A stretch of 64,000 nt of DNA from Hallella seregens ATCC 51272 (GCF_000518545.1 NZ_KI912452.1:1-64000), one strand, 5' to 3'. Positions 1-9,382 are shown, counted from the first letter of the stretch. Made by a program: numbers and translations. Notes: generated by a model not told the origin, from the letters alone.

Positions 1-72
1 CCTATTGGGGTTGCACGAGGTTCACCTCGCGCGCGTACGCGTAAGTGTTTTAGAGAGAGGTTACGCCAGTGG

Positions 73-115
<43 letters not shown>

Positions 116-237
116 CAAATTATTTGGAACTACCAAACAATTCGACGAAAAATTTGCAGGAAAATTTGTGGTTCCCTGCACCTCTTCTGCTCTGTTGTAT
201 CTCTTAATGGTGTACATGTTTTGCGATCAATGCGGTG

Positions 238-269
238 CAAAGGTAGTAAATGTTTGTGAAATGGGCAAG
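238..269 (-). promoter_or_regulatory. Leftward Bacteroidetes-type promoter-like sequence
   Basis: Read leftward, CTTG at 269-266 is followed after 20 bases by TACCTTTG at 245-238, matching the -33/-7 pattern. A transcript would start near 231 and cross the GA tract. What it would express is not visible in the window. Confidence 0.45.
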
Positions 270-411
270 CATTCGTTGGAATAATCAAGAAAAAAAGTCC
301 CGAACAGAAAGCCGGCATCTCTCCCGATGAATGGCCGAACAAGGCGGAACAGGAGAGCGGGGAGCCCATATTAAAAATGCTAAATCGTTCCTTAGATTCA
401 AAGATTTAGGC

Positions 412-419
412 TAAATTTG
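412..419 (+). promoter_or_regulatory. -7 box of the GH3-family gene
   Basis: TAAATTTG matches TAnnTTTG and lies 25 bases before the ATG at 445, which gives a short leader. No clear TTTG lies at the -33 position. Confidence 0.5.
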
Positions 420-444
420 CAGCTCAAACCGATATTTTCGCAAA

Positions 445-1956
445 ATGAGTCTAACAAAGATAGCCGGTAAATTCTTCATTCCCCGCCAAAAAGAGCTGGA
501 ACGGCACTACACTCACCCCGAGGCCCTCCAGCAGGAAGCGTTGAAATACCTGATTGGCAAGGGACAGAATACGGAATACGGACGCAATCATCTGCTGGCC
601 AACACGCTGAGCTACGACGACTTTGTCCAGAACGTACCGGTGAATACTTATGAGGAACTCAAGGCCGACATCGACCGCATGCGCCATGGCGCAGCCGATG
701 TGCTGTGGCCGGGTGTGGTGAAATGGTTTGCCAAATCGTCGGGCACCACCAACGACAAGTCCAAGTTCATTCCCGTTTCGGGCGACGGACTGCAGAACAT
801 CCATTATAAAGGTGGCGAGGATGTGGTGGTTTTCTATCTGCGCAACCATCCCGAGAGCCGTCTCTTCGACGGCCGCTCGCTCATTCTGGGCGGCAGCCAC
901 TCGCCCAATTACAACCAGGAAGGCTCACTCGTGGGCGACCTGAGCGCCATCCTCATCGAGAATATCAACCCGCTGGCCAACCTGGTTCGCGTGCCGAAGA
1001 AGCACACGGCATTGCTTTCCGACTTCGAGCTCAAGCGCGACCGCATCGCCCATGAGTGCCTGAACAAGAACATTACCAACCTCTCCGGCGTGCCCTCGTG
1101 GATGCTGAGCGTGCTTGTTCGTGTCATGGAGCTGTCGGGCAAGCAGCACCTCGAAGAGGTATGGCCCAATCTGGAAGTGTTTTTCCACGGTGGCATTGCC
1201 TTTACGCCATACCGCAAACAGTACGAGCAACTCATCACCTCGCCCCGCATGAGCTACATGGAAACCTATAATGCCTCGGAGGGATTCTTCGGTATTCAGG
1301 ACGACCCCGCCGACTCTTCGATGCTGCTCATGCTGGACTACGGCGTGTTCTACGAGTTCATTCCACTCGAAGAGGTGGGGCAGGAAGGTGCCAATGTGGT
1401 GCCGCTCGAAGGCGTGGAACTCGGCCGCAACTATGCCATGCTCATCACCACCTCATGCGGATTGTGGCGTTACATGATTGGCGACACCGTGAAATTCACC
1501 TCCCGCCGCCCCTACAAGTTCGTGATTACAGGCCGCACCAAGTACTTCATCAATGCTTTCGGCGAGGAGCTCATCATGGACAACGCCGAGAAAGCACTGG
1601 CCTATGCGTGCGAGCACACGGGCGCCCAGGTGAGCGAATACACGGCCGCACCGGTCTATATGGACGAGAATGCCAAGTGCCGGCACCAGTGGCTCGTCGA
1701 GTTCTCGCACCAGCCCGACACGCTGCAGCACTTTGCACGGCTGCTCGACGAGAAGTTGCAGGAAATCAATTCCGACTACGAAGCCAAGCGTTCGCACGAC
1801 GTGACCCTGCAGCATCTCGAAGTGGTGGAGGCCCGTCCGGGCCTGTTCAACGACTGGCTCAAGGCCAAAGGCAAGCTGGGCGGACAGCACAAGGTGCCGC
1901 GGCTGAGCAACTCGCGCAAGAACATGGACGAGCTGCTGGAGATGAATAAAGAGTAA
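445..1956 (+). CDS. GH3 (auxin-responsive promoter) family protein
   Basis: 503 residues. The sequence matches the GH3 family, a branch of the adenylate-forming ANL superfamily that in plants conjugates amino acids to jasmonate or auxin. The adenylate-binding segment is visible as WFAKSSGTTNDKSK (about residues 94-107), and MIGDTVKF and ITGRTKYFINAFGEELI (about 345-380) match the later conserved core of the fold. There is no signal peptide, so the protein is cytoplasmic. Bacteroidetes homologues are common but their substrate is not established, so no reaction is claimed. The gene starts 25 bases after a -7 box and is followed by the Big_5 lipoprotein gene. Family assignment is confident, function is not. 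Confidence 0.9.
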   Translation: MSLTKIAGKFFIPRQKELERHYTHPEALQQEALKYLIGKGQNTEYGRNHLLANTLSYDDFVQNVPVNTYEELKADIDRMRHGAADVLWPGVVKWFAKSSGTTNDKSKFIPVSGDGLQNIHYKGGEDVVVFYLRNHPESRLFDGRSLILGGSHSPNYNQEGSLVGDLSAILIENINPLANLVRVPKKHTALLSDFELKRDRIAHECLNKNITNLSGVPSWMLSVLVRVMELSGKQHLEEVWPNLEVFFHGGIAFTPYRKQYEQLITSPRMSYMETYNASEGFFGIQDDPADSSMLLMLDYGVFYEFIPLEEVGQEGANVVPLEGVELGRNYAMLITTSCGLWRYMIGDTVKFTSRRPYKFVITGRTKYFINAFGEELIMDNAEKALAYACEHTGAQVSEYTAAPVYMDENAKCRHQWLVEFSHQPDTLQHFARLLDEKLQEINSDYEAKRSHDVTLQHLEVVEARPGLFNDWLKAKGKLGGQHKVPRLSNSRKNMDELLEMNKE

Positions 1957-2027
1957 AAAGGTAAATGGGTAAAAGGGTAAAGAAAAGGTAAAAAGGTAAA
2001 AAAGAAAAGATAAAAAGGGTAAAAACG
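1955..2027. repeat. GGTAAAAA short repeats
   Basis: About eight irregular copies of GGTAAAA(A) fill the gap between the GH3-family gene and the lipoprotein gene. The reverse complement of the same unit recurs at about 2088-2121, inside the coding sequence for the lipoprotein signal peptide. Confidence 0.85.
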
Positions 2028-2058
2028 CAAGGAAACGATTATGGGCAAAGGCTTTAAC

Positions 2059-4011
2059 ATGATGAAATATGCGGTTTGCGGTAGAAGATTTCTACCTTTC
2101 TACCTTTTTACCCTCTTACTTTTCAGCTGCGCCAAGATGGGCAGCCCCGATGGCGGATGGTACGATGAGACCCCGCCGCGGGTGATTGGAGCGTCTCCCG
2201 AAGACAAGGCAACCAACGTGAAGCGCCGCCATATCTACATCAACTTCGACGAATTTATCAAGATAGACAACCCCACACAGAATGTGGTGGTGTCGCCGCC
2301 ACAGCTCGAAGCCCCCGAAATCAAGGGGCAGGGCAAGCGCATCAGCATCGAACTGCTCGACTCGCTGAAGCCCAACACCACCTACACCATCGACTTCTCC
2401 AGCGCCATTACCGACAACAACGAGGGCAATCCGCTGGGCAATTACACCTACAGTTTCTCCACCGGCGACCACATCGACACCCTGGAAGTGTCGGGCTATG
2501 TGCTTCAGGCCGACAATCTGGAGCCTGTCAAGGGCATGCTCGTGGGCCTCTACGACGACCTCTCGGACTCTGCCTTCAAAAAGAAACCCATGCTGCGCGT
2601 GTCGAAAACCGACTCGCGCGGCCGCTTTGTCATCAAGGGCGTGGCCTCGGGCAAATACCGCATCTATGCCCTTCAGGATGCCGACGGCGACTACATGTTC
2701 GGGCAAAAGAGCGAGATGCTGGCTTTCAGCCGCGACCTCATCAAGCCCAGCTTCAAGCCCGACATCCGCCAAGACACCACGTGGATCGACTCATTGCACA
2801 TCAAGAACATCGAGCGCGTGCCCTATACCCACTTTCTGCCCGACAACATTTGTCTGCGGGCGTTCAACGAAATCCTGACCGACCGCTATCTGGTCAAGAG
2901 CGAACGCAAGGAGGCCAACCATTTCACCCTCTACTACAGCTACGGCGACAGCGTGCTGCCCCAAGTCCGAGGCCTGAACTTCAACGCCGAGAATGCCTTC
3001 GTGGTGGAACCCACCGCGGGGCGCGACACCATTACTTACTGGCTGCGCAACACGGCCTTGGTGAACCAGGACACGCTGACCGTGCTGCTCACCCACCACA
3101 TTACCGACACGCTGGGCGTGCTCCGGCTGCGCACCGACACCGTGCCCCTGCTCTCCAAACAGCCTTATGCCAAGCGGTTGAAAGAAGAAAAGAAACTGCT
3201 GGACGAGTGGCAAAAGAAAGAGGAGAAGAAGAAAAAGCACGGCGAACCCTACGACTCCGTCATGCCACGAGAGCCGCTGAAGCTCACGGTCACGCCCGGC
3301 GGGGAGATGGATCCCGACCAAAACGTCACCATCAGCTCGCCCATACCGCTCATGGACATCGACTCCACCCACATCCATCTCTTCTCCAAACCGGGTGCCG
3401 ACACGCTGTGGTACCGCGAGCCCTGCGAGCTGATCCGGGTGAACGGAGAGACCTATCTGCTGCGGGCCGAGTGGAAACCCGACACGGAATACAGCCTGGA
3501 GGCAGACAGCGCGACGTTCTGCACCATCTACGGCCAGGTGTCCGGGCCGCTGAAACAAGGGCTCAAGGTGCGCTCCACCGATGCCTACGCCACCCTGCTG
3601 GTCACGCTCACCGGCATGGAAGGACAGCATGTCATTGCCCAACTCATGGACGGATCGGACAAAGTGGTCAAGGAAGTGTTCACCGCTTCGGGCCAAGCCG
3701 AGTTCTATTATCTCAGGGAAGGCAAGTACTATCTGCGCATGATTCTCGACGCCAACGACAACCGCCGCTGGGACACGGGCAGCTACGCCGACGACGTGCA
3801 GCCCGAGGCCGTGTACTATTATCCCGAGGAGATAGAGTGCAAGGCCAAGTGGGACGTCACCCGATCGTGGAACCCCGCCGAAACTCCGCTCTATCGCCAG
3901 AAGCCGGGCGCCATCATCCAGCAGAAAGCCGACAAGGAAAAGACCATCCAGCACCGCAATGCCGACCGCGCCCGCAAGCTGGGCATCGAGTACATTCCCA
4001 CCCTCAAATAA
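2059..4011 (+). CDS. Ig-like (Big_5) domain lipoprotein
   Basis: About 650 residues. The N-terminal hydrophobic stretch ends in LLLFSC, a plausible lipobox, so this is likely an outer-envelope lipoprotein. The segment beginning TPPRVIGASPEDKATNV (about residues 35-130) is a bacterial Ig-like Big_5 domain of the type found in Bacteroidetes surface lipoproteins. A carboxypeptidase-regulatory-like segment follows (GYVLQADNLEPVKGMLVGLY, about 145-215). The rest is beta-rich with a Lys/Glu-rich stretch (LKEEKKLLDEWQKKEEKKKK). No catalytic motif is seen. ATGs at 2041, 2059 and 2062 are all in frame; 2059 gives the most compact signal peptide. The next gene follows closely, so the two are probably co-transcribed. 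Confidence 0.85.
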   Translation: MMKYAVCGRRFLPFYLFTLLLFSCAKMGSPDGGWYDETPPRVIGASPEDKATNVKRRHIYINFDEFIKIDNPTQNVVVSPPQLEAPEIKGQGKRISIELLDSLKPNTTYTIDFSSAITDNNEGNPLGNYTYSFSTGDHIDTLEVSGYVLQADNLEPVKGMLVGLYDDLSDSAFKKKPMLRVSKTDSRGRFVIKGVASGKYRIYALQDADGDYMFGQKSEMLAFSRDLIKPSFKPDIRQDTTWIDSLHIKNIERVPYTHFLPDNICLRAFNEILTDRYLVKSERKEANHFTLYYSYGDSVLPQVRGLNFNAENAFVVEPTAGRDTITYWLRNTALVNQDTLTVLLTHHITDTLGVLRLRTDTVPLLSKQPYAKRLKEEKKLLDEWQKKEEKKKKHGEPYDSVMPREPLKLTVTPGGEMDPDQNVTISSPIPLMDIDSTHIHLFSKPGADTLWYREPCELIRVNGETYLLRAEWKPDTEYSLEADSATFCTIYGQVSGPLKQGLKVRSTDAYATLLVTLTGMEGQHVIAQLMDGSDKVVKEVFTASGQAEFYYLREGKYYLRMILDANDNRRWDTGSYADDVQPEAVYYYPEEIECKAKWDVTRSWNPAETPLYRQKPGAIIQQKADKEKTIQHRNADRARKLGIEYIPTLK

Positions 4012-4033
4012 CCCCAAACCCCATATCAAAATC

Positions 4034-4852
4034 ATGATGAACCCACTCAAGCATATCCTCACGGCATCGCTCCTGCTGCTGCTTCCCGTCGTGGCCTCGG
4101 CGCAATGCACCTTTCGCAACACGGCTTTCAAGTCGGGCGAGTTCCTGTCCTACAACCTCTACTACAACTGGAAGTTCGTTTGGGTGAAGGCCGGCACGGC
4201 CTCGTTCTCCACGGTGCAGAGCGTCTACAATGGCAAAAAGGCCTATCGCGGCAGTCTCATCACACGTGGCAGCGACAAGGTGGACCAGATGTTTGTGCTG
4301 CGCGACACGCTGCTCTGCTACAACACGCTCGACCTCACCCCGCTTTATTTCCGCAAGGGAGCCCACGAGGGCTCGCGCTACACGGTGGACGAAGTGTTCT
4401 ATACCTACCCCAACGGAAAGTGTTCCATTCGCCAACACAGGCAGCACAACGACGGCTCACACACCTGGAACAAGCACACGTATGACGACTGCGTGTACGA
4501 CATGATGAGCATTTTCCTGCGCGCACGCTCGTTCAACCCCACGGGATGGAGGAGCGGACACGACGTGGACTTCCCCATTTCCGACGGCGACGGCACCCAG
4601 CCCGCCCGGCTCCGCTACGAGGGCAAGACCAACATCAAGGCCGACAACGGCCACACGTACCGCTGCCTGAAGCTGGCCTACATGGAGAGCAAGGACGGCG
4701 AGGAATACAAGAAAATCGTGGATTTCTACGTCACCGACGATGCCAACCACGTGCCCGTGCGGCTGGACATGCACCTGAAGTTTGGCGCGGCCAAGGCTTT
4801 TCTTTCCAACATGAAAGGCGTGAAAGAGGCCATCACCTCGCTGGTGAAGTAA
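4034..4852 (+). CDS. DUF3108 domain secreted protein
   Basis: 272 residues from the ATG at 4034. That start is chosen because the signal peptide MMNPLKHILTASLLLLLPVVASAQ begins there, and the upstream in-frame extension only overlaps the previous gene. The mature part opens with NTAFKSGEFLSYNLYYNWKFVWVKAG, typical of DUF3108 periplasmic beta-proteins. Homologues are common in Bacteroidetes and some proteobacteria, with no assigned reaction. It lies 22 bases after the Big_5 lipoprotein gene and ends exactly where the convergent acyltransferase gene ends (4852/4853), leaving no room for an intergenic terminator. Confidence 0.87.
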   Translation: MMNPLKHILTASLLLLLPVVASAQCTFRNTAFKSGEFLSYNLYYNWKFVWVKAGTASFSTVQSVYNGKKAYRGSLITRGSDKVDQMFVLRDTLLCYNTLDLTPLYFRKGAHEGSRYTVDEVFYTYPNGKCSIRQHRQHNDGSHTWNKHTYDDCVYDMMSIFLRARSFNPTGWRSGHDVDFPISDGDGTQPARLRYEGKTNIKADNGHTYRCLKLAYMESKDGEEYKKIVDFYVTDDANHVPVRLDMHLKFGAAKAFLSNMKGVKEAITSLVK

Positions 4853-5776
4853 TCAATTATCCTTGGGTACTACTTTTCCGCCCACAATCCGAAACTTGCG
4901 GTCAAACTCCTCGCGCGTGCGTTTCCAGCGGTTGTGGGTCCAAAGATAGGGCACTGAGTCGCGGCGGATGCTCTCTTCGAGCATCCGGAAGAAGCGGCGC
5001 GTAATCTCAAATTCGGGCAGACGGTTGGGCTCGTCGGTGATGAGCTGGAACGTGATGGTGTAATAACCGCGGCGAGGACGCTGTATATCTACATAGAACA
5101 CCACGTTGTTCATCTTGCGCATGATGCGTTCGGCACCGGTAAAGACCGGCGTGTCGTGGTTCAGGAACGGCAGCCAGCAGTGTATGTTCTGCCATTTCGG
5201 GGCCTGGTCGGCAATGTATCCGCTCAGCGACATCACGCCCTCGCGCTTCCAGTTTACCAGTTGCCGCAGGATGTCCCGCTTGGGCACGGTGACGCCGATG
5301 GGCGGGCACGAGCGCAGCCGGCGGAAGAGATGGTCGAAAGCCTTGCTGTGCAACGGGTCATAAATGAAGCAGAGTCGCCGCGATTCGTCCATGTCCATGC
5401 CCACCCGGGTGAGCCATTCCCAATTGCAGTAATGGCCCAGAATGGCTGCCGTGTTGCGTCCCTGCCTGAACCACTGCTCGTGCACCTCGCCATTGGTGAT
5501 GCGCAGCCGTTTCCTCATCTCGCGGTCGCTGATGCTCAACAGCTTCATGGCCTCGAAAAAATAATCGCAGAACCAGTGATAGAACCCACGTTCTATCTTG
5601 TCCAATTCCTGCTTTCCCATATCGGGGAAAGCCGAGCGCAGGTTGCCCCTCACTATCTTCCGACGGTAGCCGATAAGCCTATACATGAAGAAGTATTCCA
5701 CATCCGACAGCGCATACAGCAGCCAGAAGGGCAGCAGCGAGAGTGCATAGAACAGACAGTAAACCACGTGTGTCAT
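4853..5776 (-). CDS. Lipid A biosynthesis-type lysophospholipid acyltransferase (LpxL/HtrB family)
   Basis: 307 residues. The family transfers a fatty acyl chain to lipid A or a related lipid at the inner membrane. The HX4E catalytic motif is seen at H115-E120 (GHYCNWEWL), after an N-terminal hydrophobic anchor (residues 1-25). Length fits the LpxL family. It is the last gene of the leftward group miaB - ABC exporter - acyltransferase, 20 bases after the exporter. Sitting next to an MsbA-like exporter supports a role in outer-membrane lipid A building. Which acyl position it fills cannot be told from sequence. Confidence 0.88.
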   Translation of the reverse strand: MTHVVYCLFYALSLLPFWLLYALSDVEYFFMYRLIGYRRKIVRGNLRSAFPDMGKQELDKIERGFYHWFCDYFFEAMKLLSISDREMRKRLRITNGEVHEQWFRQGRNTAAILGHYCNWEWLTRVGMDMDESRRLCFIYDPLHSKAFDHLFRRLRSCPPIGVTVPKRDILRQLVNWKREGVMSLSGYIADQAPKWQNIHCWLPFLNHDTPVFTGAERIMRKMNNVVFYVDIQRPRRGYYTITFQLITDEPNRLPEFEITRRFFRMLEESIRRDSVPYLWTHNRWKRTREEFDRKFRIVGGKVVPKDN

Positions 5777-5796
5777 ACGCTACGGGGGTTAATGGG

Positions 5797-7623
5797 TCAA
5801 GCCTGCATGTCGTGCAGCTTCTTGTAGTAGCCGTCGCAGGCCATGAGTTCGTCGTGCGTGCCCCGCTCCACAATCTCTCCTTCGTGCAGCACGCATATCT
5901 CGTCGGCGTTCTTGATGGTAGACAAGCGGTGGGCAATGGCCACGGTGGTGCGCGTCTTCATCAGCTTGAACAGTGCGTCCTGCACCAGCCGCTCGCTCTC
6001 GGTATCGAGTGCCGAGGTGGCCTCGTCGAGGATGAGGATGGGCGGATTCTTCAGAATGGCGCGGGCAATGCTCACGCGTTGCCGCTGTCCGCCCGAGAGA
6101 CGGCCGCCGCGGTCGCCGATGTTGGTGTCGAATCCCTGCTCCGACTCCATGATGAAGTCGTAGGCATTGGCAATGCGTGCCGCCCGCTCCACGTCCTCGC
6201 GCGTGGCGTTTTCCACGCCGAAAGTGATGTTATTGTAGAACGTGTCGTTGAAGAGGATGGCCTCTTGGTTGACGTTTCCGATGAGCTGGCGCAGGTCGTG
6301 GATGCCCAGCTGGCGCACGTTGACGCCGTCGATGAGCACTTCTCCCTCCTGCACGTCGTAGTAGCGGGGTATCAGGTCGACGAGCGTCGACTTGCCGCCG
6401 CCGCTCTGCCCCACGAGGGCCACGGTCTTGCCCTTGGGAATGGTGAGGTTGATGTGGCGCAGCACCCAGTGTTCACCATACTTGAAACTCACGTCGCGGA
6501 ACTCGATGTCGCGCTCGAAGCTGCGCAGGTGCACCGGCCGTTCGGGCTCGCGGATGGTCACCTCGGCCATCAGTATCTTGTCCACGCGCTCCATCGAGGC
6601 CAGTCCTTTGGGAATGTTGTAGCCGGCACGGGAGAAATCTTTCAGCGGGTTGATGATGCTGTAAAGGATGGTCATGTAGTAGATGAACGAGGGGCCGTCG
6701 ATGCTTCGGTGGCTCAACACCAGCACGCCACCGAACCACAGCACGATGACTATCATCACCGTGCCCAGAAATTCGCTCATCGGATGTGCCATCTGCTGGC
6801 GTATGTTCACCCGCATCACGTTGTCGCGATAGGCCGAATTTACCTCGTCGAAACGCCGGTTCATCTTCTCCTCGGCACAGAAAGCCTTGATGATGCGCAG
6901 GCCGCCAAGCGTCTCTTCCACCTGGCTCATGGTGTCGCTCCACAGCGCCTGGGCCTTGATGGAGCGTGCCTTAAGCCGTCGGCCCACCAGTCCCATGAAC
7001 CAGCCGAAGACGGGCACAAAGACAATGGTGAACAGGGTGAGCTGCCATGAGAACACGAGCAGGGCCGTGAAGTAGATGAGGATAAGGATGGGATTCTTGA
7101 AAAGCATGTCGAGCGACGACATGATACTGTTCTCTATCTCCTGCACGTCGCCGCTCATGCGGGCGATGATGTCGCCCTTTCGCTCCTCGGAGAAGAAGCC
7201 GAGCGAGAGCGATGTTATCTTTTGGTAGAGCTGATTGCGGATGTCGCGCACCACGCCCGTGCGTATGGGGATGATGGTGGCCGAGGAGAGGAAGTAGGCT
7301 CCGGTCTTGAGAAAGGTCATGAAAGCCAGCACCAGGCCGATGATGAGCAGGGTGGTGGTGGCCCCGACACTGCCTACAAGCTGATTCACATAGTAGTCCA
7401 TGTTGTTCATCAAGGCCTCTTTCAGGTTGGCCATCGTCACGGACATGAGGTGGGTGGCCCGTGCCGTGTCGTCGGTTTGGAAGAGAATGCTCAGCATGGG
7501 GATGAGCGTGGCAAACGAAAAGATGTTCAGCACCGCCGAAAGGATGTTGAACAGCACGCTCAGTGCCAGGTATTTCTTGTAGGGCGGAATGAACCGCCGC
7601 AGCACTTTCAGGAATTCCTTCAT
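5797..7623 (-). CDS. ABC exporter, fused permease and ATPase (MsbA-like)
   Basis: 608 residues, the usual length for a half-size type IV ABC exporter. An N-terminal six-helix membrane domain (about 15-330) is followed by the ATPase: Walker A GQSGGGKST near residue 405, signature LSGGQRQR near 510, Walker B ILILDEATSALD near 530, and switch His in AIAHRLSTI. It would work as an inner-membrane homodimer exporting a lipid or amphiphile. Adjacency to the lipid A-type acyltransferase makes an MsbA-like lipid flippase the best guess, but substrate cannot be read from sequence. It starts 10 bases after miaB ends. Confidence 0.9.
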   Translation of the reverse strand: MKEFLKVLRRFIPPYKKYLALSVLFNILSAVLNIFSFATLIPMLSILFQTDDTARATHLMSVTMANLKEALMNNMDYYVNQLVGSVGATTTLLIIGLVLAFMTFLKTGAYFLSSATIIPIRTGVVRDIRNQLYQKITSLSLGFFSEERKGDIIARMSGDVQEIENSIMSSLDMLFKNPILILIYFTALLVFSWQLTLFTIVFVPVFGWFMGLVGRRLKARSIKAQALWSDTMSQVEETLGGLRIIKAFCAEEKMNRRFDEVNSAYRDNVMRVNIRQQMAHPMSEFLGTVMIVIVLWFGGVLVLSHRSIDGPSFIYYMTILYSIINPLKDFSRAGYNIPKGLASMERVDKILMAEVTIREPERPVHLRSFERDIEFRDVSFKYGEHWVLRHINLTIPKGKTVALVGQSGGGKSTLVDLIPRYYDVQEGEVLIDGVNVRQLGIHDLRQLIGNVNQEAILFNDTFYNNITFGVENATREDVERAARIANAYDFIMESEQGFDTNIGDRGGRLSGGQRQRVSIARAILKNPPILILDEATSALDTESERLVQDALFKLMKTRTTVAIAHRLSTIKNADEICVLHEGEIVERGTHDELMACDGYYKKLHDMQA

Positions 7624-7632
7624 GGCTCTGTG

Positions 7633-9036
7633 TTAGGGTTTCTGTGTGGCGTCGCCGGTTGCAGCCGCGGCGTCGGGCCCGTCGACCACCTCGCCAATCA
7701 GCGTGGCCGAGGTGGATCCGGTGATGCGCACCCAGACCAATTCGCCCAAATGGTGGCTGCCTTTATCGATGACCACTGCCTTGTTCTGCGGCGTGCGGCC
7801 CATGAGCTGACCGCGGCTGCGCCTGGCAAAACGCTCTATAAGCACCTCGAATACCTTGCCTTCGTCCTTCCGGTTCTGGGCTGCACTGACCTCCGTTTGC
7901 AGGCGGATGAGCTCGTTCAGCCGGTCGGTCTTCACCTCCTCGGGCACGTTGTCGGGCAGGTGGCTGGCGGCGTAGGTGCCGGGACGCTCACTGTATTTGA
8001 ACATGAAGGCCGAGTCGAAGCCCACCTCGCGCACCAGGCTCAGCGTCTGTTGCTGGTCTTCCTCGGTCTCGTCGTGGTAGCCCACGAAGATGTCTGTGGT
8101 GATGCCGCAGTCGGGAATGATGCGCCGAATGGCTGCCACCTTGCCGAGATACTCCTCCCGGGTGTACTTGCGGTTCATGAGTTTCAGTATCTTACTGCTG
8201 CCGCTCTGGGCGGGAAAGTGGATGTGGTTGCACAGGTTGGGCTCGCCGGCAACGGCATGCAGGATGTCCTCGGTCATGTCTTCGGGGTTCGACGTGGTGA
8301 AGCGCACGCGCATGTCGGGCACGGCACGAGCCACCAGACGCAGCAGCTGGGCAAACGAAGTGCCGTCGGCCGGACGCTTGCCGTTGGGCAGCAGTCCGTA
8401 GCTGTTCACGTTTTGGCCCAGCAAAGTCACCTCTTTGAATCCCTTGTCGTGCAGGTCGCGCACCTCCTTGAGTATGCTTTCCACGTCGCGGCTACGCTCA
8501 CGGCCGCGGGTAAAGGGCACGATACAGTAGTGGCAGAAGTTGTTGCAGCCGCGCATGATGCTCACGAAACCGCTGATGCGGTTGCCTCCAATGCGCTGGG
8601 GTATCACGTCGCGGTAGGTCTCCGTGGCCGAGAGGGTCACGTCCACGGCCGGCAGTCCGTTCTCCGCGGCGGCGATCATCTCGGGCAGGTTCAGGTACGA
8701 GTCGGGGCCGCAAACCAGGTTGGCATGGTGGTTCTTCACCAGGTCGTCCTTCACGCGCTCGGCCATGCAGCCCAAAACCCCCAGTATCGGCCCTGCCGAT
8801 TTTGAATTTTGAATTCTGAATTTTGAATTCCTCAAGGCGTGCAGCGTGTCGAGCCGGTGGTAAATCTTGTTCTCGGCGTTCTCGCGTATCGAGCAGGTAT
8901 TGAGGAAAATAGCGTCTGCCTCGTCCTCGTTGTCCGTGAGTTCGTAGCCCGCCATCTGCATCACGGAGGCCACAACTTCCGAGTCGGCCACGTTCATCTG
9001 GCAGCCATAGGTCTCTATGAAGAGTTTCTTGTTCAT
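7633..9036 (-). CDS. miaB: tRNA-2-methylthio-N6-dimethylallyladenosine synthase MiaB
   Basis: 467 residues. A radical SAM enzyme that methylthiolates i6A at position 37 of tRNAs reading UNN codons. The N-terminal UPF0004 domain carries cluster cysteines C11, C47 and C90; the radical SAM motif CNNFCHYC gives C164, C168 and C171; a TRAM domain ends the protein (about 375-440). An odd feature is the peptide NSKFRIQNSKS at about 70-80, just before C90. It is encoded by AATTTTG heptamers (8801-8830) and looks like an in-frame repeat insertion in a variable linker. All catalytic cysteines are kept, so the enzyme is probably active. First gene of the leftward group with the exporter and acyltransferase. 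Confidence 0.96.
   Translation of the reverse strand: MNKKLFIETYGCQMNVADSEVVASVMQMAGYELTDNEDEADAIFLNTCSIRENAENKIYHRLDTLHALRNSKFRIQNSKSAGPILGVLGCMAERVKDDLVKNHHANLVCGPDSYLNLPEMIAAAENGLPAVDVTLSATETYRDVIPQRIGGNRISGFVSIMRGCNNFCHYCIVPFTRGRERSRDVESILKEVRDLHDKGFKEVTLLGQNVNSYGLLPNGKRPADGTSFAQLLRLVARAVPDMRVRFTTSNPEDMTEDILHAVAGEPNLCNHIHFPAQSGSSKILKLMNRKYTREEYLGKVAAIRRIIPDCGITTDIFVGYHDETEEDQQQTLSLVREVGFDSAFMFKYSERPGTYAASHLPDNVPEEVKTDRLNELIRLQTEVSAAQNRKDEGKVFEVLIERFARRSRGQLMGRTPQNKAVVIDKGSHHLGELVWVRITGSTSATLIGEVVDGPDAAAATGDATQKP
8801..8831. repeat. AATTTTG heptamer repeat inside miaB
   Basis: Four tandem units of a 7-base repeat (one with a C variant) inside the miaB reading frame. Three units are 21 bases, so the array reads through without a shift and encodes a seven-residue periodic peptide. 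Confidence 0.9.
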
Positions 9037-9382
9037 TCGCTATCAATCGTTTGGAGTGCAAAGTTACGAATAATATTTGGCTTATCGCCGGTTAGGGTCA
9101 GAAAAGGAGCGGGAAATGGGGTGGGGGAGAAACCGTGGCACGGGGCGTCCCAACGGGTATGCGGGTATTGCTGTATAGGGTGGTGGGAGTGTCCCGGCGG
9201 CCCTACGGATATTGCCGTAGGGGGTGGCGAGAATGCCACGGCGGTTTCGGGGCGTTGCGATTGCGGCGAAACGGCGATGTGATTACGGCGTGTTGGCGTT
9301 GCGATTGCGGTGTAATCGCGTTGCGATTACACCGTTATTCTTTTGCCATTAAACGCTAAAGGGAAAAAGACTGTGGGGCCGA
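9037..9382. repeat. Intergenic region with GCGTT(T/A)CGC-type repeats
   Basis: No gene is seen. A leftward -7 box for miaB (TAACTTTG, 9066-9059) opens the region. 9130-9235 holds related G-rich stretches (GGGTATTGCTGTATAGGG, GGATATTGCCGTAGGG). 9236-9350 holds repeated GTTGCGATTGCGG / GATTACGGCG units of the same family as those at 24.9 kb and within two genes. Confidence 0.6.
9059..9066 (-). promoter_or_regulatory. -7 box of miaB
   Basis: Leftward TAACTTTG, 23 bases before the miaB ATG. No -33 TTTG at the right distance. Confidence 0.45.

Noticed and set aside
130..369. 79-codon leftward ORF at the left edge
   Set aside because: No domain, crosses the leftward promoter-like pair, and has no sensible start signal.
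2791..4131. 446-codon leftward and 418-codon rightward frames in the Big_5 gene
   Set aside because: Low-complexity shadow translations of the lipoprotein gene.
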